A DNA stretch of 64,000 nt. It comes from Maribellus sediminis (lineage in GTDB: Bacteria > Bacteroidota > Bacteroidia > Bacteroidales > Prolixibacteraceae). The stretch lies in the NCBI RefSeq assembly GCF_011799805.1, contig NZ_WXUB01000001.1, positions 1,488,001-1,552,000 of the forward strand, written 5' to 3'. Under the pieces are notes generated by a model, which had not been told where the DNA came from, did not search any database, and saw nothing but the letters and a program-made list of their open reading frames with translations. The number at the start of each line of letters is the position of its first letter. The stretch's first letter is position 1. The position numbers and the translations under genes were made by a program. This document shows positions 16,972 through 24,312 of this stretch, piece by piece.

Positions 16972-17325
16972 TTATTTTTTCCGTGCAACCAAAACAATAA
17001 TGAGAGAACGAGCAATTAGAAAAGTTAAGATACCAACCAGCGGTCCTACCAAAGCCATTTTAAGTGAGCTGGCAAACATGCTGGGACTAATATCGCCGGC
17101 AGCCTGAATTTTATCGAACGCCGAAATCAATCCGATTGTACGGCCTAAATAACCCCAGGCAATGCAAAACCATGAAATGGATACGATCAGTGATTTTGTT
17201 TTGTCGAAGTCGGCTTTCCCCATCGTTGCACGAACAAAAAGTACAATCATAACAAGTAGCAAGAGCAAAATTGGATAAGTGATATAAACACCTCCGTCGT
17301 TGAGAATTTCAATAAGATGCGACAT
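16972..17325 (-). CDS. small MotA/TolQ/ExbB-like proton channel family protein
   Basis: 117 aa inner-membrane protein with three hydrophobic segments (~14-30, ~45-65, ~85-112). The last two, with the connecting SMFASSLKMALVGPLVGILTFLIARS stretch (split description), match the short MotA/TolQ/ExbB domain of Bacteroidota proteins that lack the long cytoplasmic loop. Full-length family members form the proton path that powers flagella, Tol-Pal or TonB. No ExbD, TolR or MotB partner is adjacent, so its assembly partners are unknown. It has its own minus-strand terminator. Coding status is well supported by the hydrophobic pattern. Confidence 0.7.
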   Translation of the reverse strand: MSHLIEILNDGGVYITYPILLLLLVMIVLFVRATMGKADFDKTKSLIVSISWFCIAWGYLGRTIGLISAFDKIQAAGDISPSMFASSLKMALVGPLVGILTFLIARSLIIVLVARKK

Positions 17326-17518
17326 AACTAAGTTTTTATTGTGAATACTGAATCGAATTTACAGAAGATTCATTATTCTATTTTTTTATTGCGACCGGGT
17401 GAACGATAACGTTGTTTTTCGACGGATTTAAAGGTATAAAATGAAATTCAACCTATAAACTGCAAAAGCGGGCATAAAATGGTTCATTGGTCTATAAAGA
17501 ACCTGCGATTCAAAGAAA

Positions 17519-18616
17519 ATGTGTAACATTGTTTGTATGAATTTGTTGCGAATATTAAAGACAAGGTTGGTGTTGGTTCACGTGTTATTATGGGTAGCAG
17601 TGTGGTTTTTCTTCGCTTACTTTTTTAGTTACAACAACGATAATACAAGTTACATTCTCTGGTTCTCCAGTCTGCTGCTTCCGCTTACCATGGGAGTTAC
17701 CTATTTCATGGTCTATTTTTTAATTCCGCGATATTTGCTAACAAAAAAATACTGGAAATTCGGGCTTTACACTTTTTATTTGCTTGTATTTACCTCGTAC
17801 GAAATTGTTTTGTTGCTCTATGGTTGTCTTTATTTTCTGCTGCATTTCGATATAAACAGTATGCCGCCAATGAGCAAAAATTTTACGTTTGTATTTGTAC
17901 TTGTTATTTTGGTTGTGGGTTTTGTAAGCTTTGCAAGTTTGTTTAATCACAATTTAAAAACGCTTTCAAAAAATAAAGAACTTCAGAACAAGATACTCGA
18001 AACGCAGCTTCAGCTAAAGGAACAGGAGTTGCATTACCTGAAAAAGCAGATTCATCCGCATTTCCTGTTCAACACACTGAATACGATCTATGGATTTGCT
18101 CTCAAAAAATCGGAACATACACCTGAGATAATTCTGAAACTATCGAATCTGCTCGACTATATCCTTTATCAGGTTGATAAGCCACGAGTGAGTTTAAAGG
18201 AAGAAGTGCTGCACATAAAGGAATATATCGAGTTGGAGAAGATCCGTTTTAAAGATACTCTGAAAGTGATTTTTCTCGCTGATGAAATAGATGAAAACAT
18301 TCAGGTTGCCCCGATGTTGCTGATCCCTTTTGTTGAGAATGCCTTTAAACACGGGAATTTGCTTGAAGGTTATTTACAAATAAAAATCACGATAAAAGTT
18401 CAGGGGAAGAAACTGGACTTTTCGATTGGGAATACTTATCTCAACCACGACGAGGAGGAAAAATATGGTGGTATTGGCCTGAAAAATATTCGTAAGCGTT
18501 TGGAGTTGAATTATAAGGATAATTATCACCTGTCGGGGAAGGTTGAGGGCCAATGGTATTTTGCCGAGTTAGTGATCAGTGACCTGACTAAAGCTAAAAG
18601 CAATGAAAAAGATTAA
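17519..18616 (+). CDS. LytS-type sensor histidine kinase (His_kinase, PF06580)
   Basis: 365 aa; an ATG at 17537 (MNLLRILKTRLV) is an equally good start. Four membrane helices fill residues ~15-145, with no recognisable extracellular ligand domain. They are followed by a coiled coil (~150-175) and the kinase: QIHPHFLFNTLNTIYGF (phospho-acceptor His in the H box), FVENAFKHGN (N box) and GGIGLKNIRKRL (G box). Its 3' end overlaps the start of the LytTR response regulator by 14 bp, showing translational coupling. The stimulus is unknown; family members sense membrane or envelope status, or in some cases pyruvate. Confidence 0.92.
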   Translation: MCNIVCMNLLRILKTRLVLVHVLLWVAVWFFFAYFFSYNNDNTSYILWFSSLLLPLTMGVTYFMVYFLIPRYLLTKKYWKFGLYTFYLLVFTSYEIVLLLYGCLYFLLHFDINSMPPMSKNFTFVFVLVILVVGFVSFASLFNHNLKTLSKNKELQNKILETQLQLKEQELHYLKKQIHPHFLFNTLNTIYGFALKKSEHTPEIILKLSNLLDYILYQVDKPRVSLKEEVLHIKEYIELEKIRFKDTLKVIFLADEIDENIQVAPMLLIPFVENAFKHGNLLEGYLQIKITIKVQGKKLDFSIGNTYLNHDEEEKYGGIGLKNIRKRLELNYKDNYHLSGKVEGQWYFAELVISDLTKAKSNEKD

Positions 18617-19313
18617 GTGCATTATTGTTGACGATGAGCCCGTAGCCAGGGAAATTCTGGAAAGCCACCTGGCAAAGATCGAAAGCATGGAACTTGCAGG
18701 AAGCTGCAAAAATGCCATGGAAGCTTTTCATTTGATCAGCACTCAGGATATCGATCTCCTGTTTTTAGATATTAATATGCCCGAAATTTCAGGTCTTTCG
18801 CTGGCCAAATCGATCAACAAGAACATCAAAATAATTTTTACCACTGCCTATAGAGAATATGCGATTGATGGATTTGATCTGCAGGCAGTTGATTACCTGC
18901 TAAAACCCATTTCATTTGAACGATTGCTGCAGGGAGTTAATAAGTTTTACAACGAGAGCGTTCATGTTCAGCAGGCGCCGGAGCAAAAGATTATAGCCGA
19001 AACCAATGAATCATTTTTTGTTCGGTCGGATCGGAAAATGGTAAAGATTAACTGCGACGAAATTCTTTACATTGAAAGCATGGCCGATTACATTCGTATT
19101 TTTCTGAAAACCAAAAATGTGGTTACACGCGAAACCATTTCCAGTATTGAGGGAAAGTTGCCGCAGCAGGATTTTATGCGTGTTCACCGGTCGTTTATCG
19201 TTGCAAAAAATTCCATCGACTCGTTTACTTCCGAATACGTGGAGATAGGAAAAAAACAAATACCGATCAGCAGAAGCTACAGAACCGAAGTTCTGAACCG
19301 CCTGGAAAACTAG
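18603..19313 (+). CDS. LytTR response regulator
   Basis: 236 aa. The receiver domain (1-~120) has the acidic pocket D10-D11, phospho-acceptor D56 (LLFLDINMPE), the conserved Thr in FTTAYREYAI and the conserved Lys in YLLKPISF. The LytTR DNA-binding domain occupies ~135-236 (FFVRSDRKMVKIN, DILYIESMADY-like segment, FMRVHRSFIVAK). It is the cognate partner of the upstream kinase. Targets are not evident; the neighbouring genes on both sides are unrelated or in the opposite direction, so regulation in trans or autoregulation is likely. Confidence 0.95.
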   Translation: MKKIKCIIVDDEPVAREILESHLAKIESMELAGSCKNAMEAFHLISTQDIDLLFLDINMPEISGLSLAKSINKNIKIIFTTAYREYAIDGFDLQAVDYLLKPISFERLLQGVNKFYNESVHVQQAPEQKIIAETNESFFVRSDRKMVKINCDEILYIESMADYIRIFLKTKNVVTRETISSIEGKLPQQDFMRVHRSFIVAKNSIDSFTSEYVEIGKKQIPISRSYRTEVLNRLEN

Positions 19314-19327
19314 GTATACAAAGTGTT

Positions 19328-20164
19328 TTACAACGACAGGTCCCGAACTTCTTCCATCAACCTTTTTCGTTTAGTAGGAGTTAATCCAAGTTTTGCTATT
19401 TCATGCTGATTATCCTGAATCTGACGGCAAAGAACAATGCCGGCCTCCATGAGCAATTGTTTTTGTTTTACGCTTAACCGGGTGAGTGAAGTAACCGGGA
19501 ACAGGTGATGTTTTTCAATCCGGTCTTTTAACGCATTGTTCGCGGGAAAATCCCAGCTCATCATTTTTAATCCACTGCATAATCCGTACGAAATTGCATC
19601 CTCAGAAAAACGGGTGTTGGTAACCACCCAGCCTTCAAAATTCAAACCTTTCAATTCAGGATTGTTTTTAATCCGGTCGATAATGTCATTCATTCGCGAA
19701 CGAATATATAGCGGAACCTGTACATTCGATATCTTATCGGGGCTGTTGTGGTATTTGCACTCCATCAAACACTGGGTACTCGAGTTGGTGGCCACTACAT
19801 CCACTTCGTGCTGAACGCAAATTCCCTGCATCAGCTGGCCCGTTTTTACCGAGTAGCCTTCAGCTTTCATCAACTCGCCTACAAAATGTTCAAACGGAAA
19901 GCCTGTGGGGCCGAGTTCCATAATGGCCTTTTTGAGCTTATAACGTGCCGCGGTACCACCCCGCAATTTCCGAAGTAGCTGAAAAGCCCGGGCATAGATC
20001 TTTTGTGTTGTCACTCCTTCGTGAATCCAGCCAATAATGTCTTTTACAATGATTGAGATATTTTCTTCGGAAGCACCCGCTTTGCGCAGCGAACTTTCCA
20101 GTTTTCGTTGTGAAAAAGGCTCGCTTACTCCTGAAGCTTTTCGTACCAAATGTTTGTGTTGCAT
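19328..20164 (-). CDS. ATP-cone domain fused to a Mrr-like PD-(D/E)XK endonuclease domain
   Basis: 278 aa, soluble. Residues ~4-88 form an ATP-cone, the nucleotide-sensing domain of ribonucleotide reductases and NrdR (LVRKASGVSEPFSQRKLESS, TQKIYARAFQLL). Residues ~90-200 have a restriction-endonuclease-like core: FEHFVGELMKAEGYSV, D122 in HEVDV, and ECK (E135, K137), i.e. the D-x(n)-E-x-K catalytic set of Mrr-type nucleases. The C-terminal ~50 residues look helix-hairpin-helix-like (LTPTKRKRLMEE). No methylase or helicase is adjacent. This suggests nuclease activity gated by (d)ATP level; DNA repair, defence or RNA/DNA turnover are all possible. It is a recognised fusion in Bacteroidota, but its function is unknown to me. 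Confidence 0.75.
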   Translation of the reverse strand: MQHKHLVRKASGVSEPFSQRKLESSLRKAGASEENISIIVKDIIGWIHEGVTTQKIYARAFQLLRKLRGGTAARYKLKKAIMELGPTGFPFEHFVGELMKAEGYSVKTGQLMQGICVQHEVDVVATNSSTQCLMECKYHNSPDKISNVQVPLYIRSRMNDIIDRIKNNPELKGLNFEGWVVTNTRFSEDAISYGLCSGLKMMSWDFPANNALKDRIEKHHLFPVTSLTRLSVKQKQLLMEAGIVLCRQIQDNQHEIAKLGLTPTKRKRLMEEVRDLSL

Positions 20165-20322
20165 AGTTTATGTTTGAATGCCCTAAAAATACCATTTATC
20201 TATATAAAATCAGTGGTGGATTACCAAACTCATTTACCCTGAGTTTGGTATTCATAAGATTGATGTATTTGGCGAAAGTATTTTCATAATTTATCTTTAT
20301 GAAAATTCAACTAAACCTGATT

Positions 20323-21468
20323 ATGGAAAGAAGAACCTTTTTGAAAAATACCGGGCTCACCGTTGGTGCCATCGGATTAGCAGGCCCGAGCTCTAAACTT
20401 TTTGCACAATCAAAAATAGAGAACAAGCTTCCGCGTTGGAGAGGATTTAACCTGCTCGATTACTTTTCTCCCGATAAAAACGATACCAGTCGTGGTAAAA
20501 CTACCGACGAAGACTTAAAGTGGATGGCCGATTGGGGATTCGATTTTGTACGAATTCCGATGGCATATCCACGCTATGTGAAATTTGATCCTTCGAAAAA
20601 GATCACCCCGGAGGATGTTTTGAATTTTGATGATAAAGTAATGGACGACGTTGAAGCGCTCGTTGATCGGGCCAATAAATATAATATTCATGTTAGTTTT
20701 GATTTACACCGTGCTCCTGGATTTTGTATAAATGCAGGTTTTCACGAACCTTATAATTTATGGGAAGATCAGGCAGCAAAAGATGCTTTTTATGCCCATT
20801 GGGAAATGTGGGCAAAACGTTTTGCATCCAGAACACGCGATCAAATAAGTTTTGATTTGGTTAATGAGCCATGTACACGTGAAGATATGAATGACCAGTT
20901 TTCAAAACGTGGTCCGATTCCGGGGGAACTGTATCGTGAGGTTGTTGTAAATTGTTTGGAGAGAATTCACAACTATAATCCCGATCGCTTAGTTGTTGCT
21001 GACGGCAATAACGGTGGAGGTGAAGTTATCCCTGAACTGTTCGGTTTAAATGTTGGACAAAGTTGCCGTGGATATTTTCCGCACTATATTTCTCACTATC
21101 GCGCTCCCTGGGTATTTGAAAATCCTGATGATGCCCCTGAAGTGGTGTGGCCGGGTACTATTGACGGTAAATATTTCGACAGAAAAAGTTTAGAAACATT
21201 TTATCGTCCATGGATTGAAGCCTTAAGAAATGGAGTGGGGGTGCATTGCGGAGAGTTCGGTTGCTGGCAGGAAACGCCGCACGAAGTTTTTCTGGCCTGG
21301 TTCGAGGATGTACTAAGCGTATTAACAGAACACAATATTGGCTGGGGACTTTGGGAATTCAAAGGAACTTTCGACATATTGAATTCTGGTAGAAAAGATG
21401 TGGAATACGAAGATTGGTACGGGTACAAACTGGATACGAAATTATTGAAATTACTTCAGAAATATTAG
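20323..21468 (+). CDS. secreted glycoside hydrolase family 5 (cellulase-like)
   Basis: The frame opens at 20299, but MERRTFLKNTGLTVGA at 20323 (381 aa) starts a Tat-like signal (RRTFLK) ending at KLFAQ. The mature part is a single GH5 TIM barrel: RWRGFNLLDYF, DFVRIPMAYP, HVSFDLHRAPG, the acid/base Glu in FDLVNEP and the nucleophile Glu in HCGEFGCW. GH5 enzymes cleave beta-linked glucans or mannans with retention. No carbohydrate-binding module is fused, and the gene is not in a Sus locus; the substrate is therefore undetermined. The four-unit RNA array lies just downstream. Confidence 0.85.
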   Translation: MERRTFLKNTGLTVGAIGLAGPSSKLFAQSKIENKLPRWRGFNLLDYFSPDKNDTSRGKTTDEDLKWMADWGFDFVRIPMAYPRYVKFDPSKKITPEDVLNFDDKVMDDVEALVDRANKYNIHVSFDLHRAPGFCINAGFHEPYNLWEDQAAKDAFYAHWEMWAKRFASRTRDQISFDLVNEPCTREDMNDQFSKRGPIPGELYREVVVNCLERIHNYNPDRLVVADGNNGGGEVIPELFGLNVGQSCRGYFPHYISHYRAPWVFENPDDAPEVVWPGTIDGKYFDRKSLETFYRPWIEALRNGVGVHCGEFGCWQETPHEVFLAWFEDVLSVLTEHNIGWGLWEFKGTFDILNSGRKDVEYEDWYGYKLDTKLLKLLQKY

Positions 21469-21502
21469 AAGCCCCGGATTGTATTTTGCTGCAGATATTG
21501 GA

Positions 21503-21591
21503 AATAAAAAAAGGACGGGTCAACACCCATCCTTTTCATCTAACTAAACCAATAAAACTAATCAAACCTAAACTTATGAACTAAAACTATG
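21503..21591 (-). ncRNA. array small RNA, copy 1
   Basis: Minus-strand -7 box TACATTTG (21602-21595), a ~90-nt transcript that is U/G-rich with almost no C, then the terminator hairpin AAGGATGGG/CCCGTCCTT and a T7 run. A TTAAC-N5-GTTAA palindrome (21625-21639) lies 22 bp upstream of the -7 box. No homologous Rfam family could be named from sequence alone. Confidence 0.6.
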
Positions 21592-21772
21592 CTACAAATG
21601 TAGGCTGAAATTTTGCTTTCTAGGTTAACCTAATGTTAAAAAATGTGTTTTATAACATATAATTAATCTATGGCTATTCGAGCTTGTCTATTGTGCTTTT
21701 AATGAAGTGTTGTGTTGCAATTACTTTGTATGACATCTTTGGTATTTGTTGGGAGAAAGTTTGCGAGTCGAA

Positions 21773-21861
21773 AATAAAAAAAGGACGGGTCAACACCCAT
21801 CCTTTTCGTCTAACTAAACCAATAAAACTAATCAAACCTAAACTTATGAACTAAAACTATA
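21773..21861 (-). ncRNA. array small RNA, copy 2
   Basis: Same layout: -7 box TACATTTG (21872-21865), palindrome TTAAC-N5-GTTAA (21895-21909) 22 bp upstream, and the same terminator. The core differs by single bases. The AUG of the GAUGAAAAGG segment found in other copies is GACGAAAAGG here, which argues against a leader peptide starting there. Confidence 0.6.
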
Positions 21862-22039
21862 CTGCAAATGTAGGTGGAAAATTCGTACGGTAGGTTAACC
21901 TAATGTTAAAAAATATGTTTTACAGCATATAATAAATCTATGAGCATTAGAGCTCCTCTATTGCGCTTTTTGTGACTTTAATAATGAAAATAACTTTGTA
22001 TGACATATTCAGCGTTTGAAGGAAGGGGCAGCTGGTCAA

Positions 22040-22128
22040 AATAAAAAAAGGACAGGTCAACACCCATCCTTTTCATCTAACTAAACCAATAAAACTAATC
22101 AAACCTAAACTTATGAACTAAAACTATG
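22040..22128 (-). ncRNA. array small RNA, copy 3
   Basis: -7 box TACATTTG (22139-22132) and palindrome TTAAC-N5-GTTAA (22162-22176) again exactly 22 bp upstream. The terminator stem carries CCCGTCC to CCTGTCC, which keeps pairing as G-U, so the hairpin is preserved. Confidence 0.6.
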
Positions 22129-22322
22129 CTACAAATGTAAGTCAAATTACTTACTGTAAGGTTAACACAATGTTAAAAAATATTATTTTATTTATTCAAT
22201 TTGTCTATGAAGATTAGAAAAAATTGATGAATGAGGACAAAATTATACATATGATTGCAATATGCTATTTATTGTGTGAAAATATTTCGATTTGTAATTA
22301 GCGGTAGAATATGCGATTCAGA

Positions 22323-22411
22323 AATAAAAAAAGGACGGGTCAATACCCATCCTTTTCATCTAACTAAACCAATAAAACTAATCAAACCTAAACCTATGAA
22401 CTAAAACTATG
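22323..22411 (-). ncRNA. array small RNA, copy 4
   Basis: The -7 box is TATCTTTG (22422-22415): the two variable bases of TAnnTTTG differ from the other copies while the consensus bases are kept. The palindrome is absent, so this copy may be regulated differently. The terminator loop differs by one base. Confidence 0.55.
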
Positions 22412-22512
22412 CGTCAAAGATATGCTGAAAAACATGAAAAGATCGCATCGAAATCGGAAAAGTGTATTTTTTACACCATTTTTTAAGTGAATGTTAATTG
22501 CGATGAACATAA

Positions 22513-22552
22513 CTAAAAGAAAGCCCATCGTCGGCTGAAGATGGGCTTTTAG
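22513..22552 (-). terminator. terminator downstream of floA
   Basis: CTAAAAG-AAAGCCCATC paired with GATGGGCTTTTAG around a 10-nt loop, directly after the FloA stop on the minus strand. Confidence 0.65.
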
Positions 22553-22574
22553 TATTTTGAACAGTAATTAGGTT

Positions 22575-23552
22575 TTACTCTTTGCTCTTGGGCTCGTCAC
22601 CGGCAATGGCATCTCGCATTGAAGTGTCGGCCATAATGTTTTTGTACTTCATGTAATCCATTATTCCCAGGTTCCCCGAACGGAATGCCTCTGAAATGGC
22701 GAGCGGCACCTGAACTTCGGCCTCAATTACTTTGGCACGTGCTTCCTGAGCTTTCGCTTTCATTTCCTGCTCCAACGCAATAGCCATGGCTCTGCGTTCT
22801 TCTGCTTTTGCCTGTGCAATGTTTTTATCGGCTTCAGCCTGGTCCATTTGCAGTACAGCTCCAATGTTTTTACCGATATCGATATCTGCAATATCAATCG
22901 ATAGTATTTCAAATGCGGTTCCTGCGTCCAACCCTTTATCGAGTACTACTCTAGAAATAAAATCGGGATTTTCAAGTACCGCTTTGTGTGAATGTGAAGA
23001 TCCAATGGAAGATACAATACCTTCGCCGACACGCGCAAGTACAGTTTCTTCGCCGGCGCCACCCACCAATTGTTTAATGTTGGCACGAACGGTCACCCGC
23101 GCTTTAGCAATCAGCTGAATTCCGTCTTTTGAAACGGCGGTAACCGGTGGTGTATTAATTACTTTCGGATTTACCGACATCTGAACAGCTTCAAATACAT
23201 CGCGCCCTGCAAGGTCGATAGCTGTGGCCATATTAAAAGGTAGTTCGATATTGGCCTTTGCTGCTGACACGAGTGCGTGAACAACTTTGGCAACGTGTCC
23301 GCCGGCCAAATAGTGAGCTTCAAGTGCATCGCGACTTAAGGGAACATCAGCTTTGGTTCCTTCAATGAGTGCACGTACGATAATTCCGGGTGGAACTTTA
23401 CGAAAACGCATCAGGAATAACTGGATCAGTGAAATTCGAACGCCCGAAACCAGGGCCGAAAACCATAAACCGATCGGAATAAAGTAGAGGATAATAAATA
23501 ATAATACGATTACACCTATTATTAATCCCCAGGTACCTACTGTTTCAATCAT
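22575..23552 (-). CDS. floA: flotillin-like protein FloA
   Basis: 325 aa, normal for FloA (UPF0365). An N-terminal hydrophobic hairpin (~8-40) anchors it in the inner membrane; the PHB/SPFH-like part includes [20 protein letters not shown] and [14 protein letters not shown], and a long Ala/Glu/Lys coiled coil (~235-285) precedes the C-terminus. FloA scaffolds functional membrane microdomains and influences fluidity, secretion and signalling. It is 1 bp downstream of the NfeD-like gene, the standard partner, and is the last gene of the SPOR-clpS-nfeD-floA operon. Confidence 0.95.
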   Translation of the reverse strand: MIETVGTWGLIIGVIVLLFIILYFIPIGLWFSALVSGVRISLIQLFLMRFRKVPPGIIVRALIEGTKADVPLSRDALEAHYLAGGHVAKVVHALVSAAKANIELPFNMATAIDLAGRDVFEAVQMSVNPKVINTPPVTAVSKDGIQLIAKARVTVRANIKQLVGGAGEETVLARVGEGIVSSIGSSHSHKAVLENPDFISRVVLDKGLDAGTAFEILSIDIADIDIGKNIGAVLQMDQAEADKNIAQAKAEERRAMAIALEQEMKAKAQEARAKVIEAEVQVPLAISEAFRSGNLGIMDYMKYKNIMADTSMRDAIAGDEPKSKE

Positions 23553-23553
23553 T

Positions 23554-24027
23554 TTATTTTTTATTTATTGGTTCAACGATTATTTTATTGGAAACGATCT
23601 TCAATACCTTTATTTCTGTATTGTGATCGATAAATGCACCGGTTGACTGTGCTTCCACAACTTCTCCGTTAACTCTTACTTTCCCCATCGGGGCAAGTCT
23701 TCCAATTGTTTTTCCGGTATCGCCAACAACAATCTTTTGGCTGTCGATGAGTTCAATCTTTCCTTCGATGTTTTTTTCAAGAATCATCTTTTTCCCCGCT
23801 CTCGACTTAAAAAAATAATAGATCATTGCCGGTGCAACAATTAGCACTATTAATAAGGTGATAAATCCGGCGGTGTTTCCAAGCTCTGTGAAAGCAATGT
23901 AAACACTTGCAATCAGAAGTAAAAAGCCTCCAATTCCTGCTATTGTTACTCCCGGTATTACCGCAAATTCAATGAGTAAAAGCACAAGCCCAAGGAGGAT
24001 GAGCAATATTATGGCAAATATCGACAT
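23554..24027 (-). CDS. nfeD: NfeD-like membrane protein (short form)
   Basis: 157 aa with three or four hydrophobic segments in residues 1-75 and a C-terminal OB-fold-like beta domain (~95-150: [22 protein letters not shown]). This is the short NfeD class that lacks the N-terminal ClpP-type protease. NfeD proteins pair with SPFH proteins and are thought to tether or modulate them. Its immediate coupling to floA supports that role. Confidence 0.92.
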   Translation of the reverse strand: MSIFAIILLILLGLVLLLIEFAVIPGVTIAGIGGFLLLIASVYIAFTELGNTAGFITLLIVLIVAPAMIYYFFKSRAGKKMILEKNIEGKIELIDSQKIVVGDTGKTIGRLAPMGKVRVNGEVVEAQSTGAFIDHNTEIKVLKIVSNKIIVEPINKK

Positions 24028-24033
24028 GGTTTA

Positions 24034-24312
24034 TTAGTCTATTGTAGCATTTAGTTCTCTGTCTAACAAGGCGTCTTTAAGTGGTTTCAGTTCGGTAAAA
24101 CTGCCTTTCTTTACGTCGCATTTTCCCTTGTAATGAACCAGGTATGTGCATTGTGTAGCTTGCTCGAAATTGTGTTCGCAAATTTCGATCAATGCATCAA
24201 TCACATAATCAAATGTGTGCACATCGTCGTTATGCAACGTCAGGAAATTCTCCTCCTTTACCTTTTCGTTGGAATCCTTAGAAGGTATATTTTTAGGTTC
24301 TTTAATCGTCAT
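24034..24312 (-). CDS. clpS: ClpS-like ATP-dependent Clp protease adaptor
   Basis: 92 aa. A charged, flexible N-terminus precedes the ClpS core, marked by LHNDDVHTFDYVIDAL and a C-terminal LKDALLDRELNATI helix. ClpS binds the N-domain of ClpA/ClpC unfoldases and delivers N-end-rule substrates. The conserved HxxGxC-type helix of classical ClpS is replaced here by HYKGKCDV, and the region before it (ICEHNFEQATQCTYLV) is as in Bacteroidota homologues. Its ATG overlaps the preceding SPOR gene stop by 4 bp. No clp gene is nearby. Confidence 0.85.
   Translation of the reverse strand: MTIKEPKNIPSKDSNEKVKEENFLTLHNDDVHTFDYVIDALIEICEHNFEQATQCTYLVHYKGKCDVKKGSFTELKPLKDALLDRELNATID

Larger units (their letters stand above)
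21503..22425 (-). repeat. array of four tandem ~270-bp units with a conserved ~90-bp core
   Basis: Four direct repeats start at about 21503, 21773, 22040 and 22323; the -7 elements are 270, 267 and 283 bp apart. The core (terminator plus ~55 bp of C-poor transcript) is almost invariant, while the spacers diverge progressively: units 1 and 2 are alike over most of the spacer, unit 3 less and unit 4 hardly. No ORF spans the region. Conservation of only the transcribed core plus promoter points to selection or gene conversion on an RNA gene family. Confidence 0.85.

Noticed and set aside
16069-17107. Plus-strand ORFs opposite the DUF5995 and MotA/TolQ-type genes
   Set aside because: They are antisense shadows. 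The minus-strand products have family-like sequence or a clear membrane pattern and strand-specific terminators.
21503-22425. CRISPR array or riboswitch interpretation of the four repeats
   Set aside because: The repeats are ~270 bp apart with ~90-bp cores, spacers are homologous to each other, and there is no cas gene and no downstream gene in the same direction within each unit. Promoter and terminator in every unit fit separate transcription units better.
21503-22425. Leader peptide MKRMGVDPSFF encoded at the terminator in the array RNAs
   Set aside because: The AUG is changed to ACG in copy 2 while the RNA core is kept, so translation is not the conserved property.
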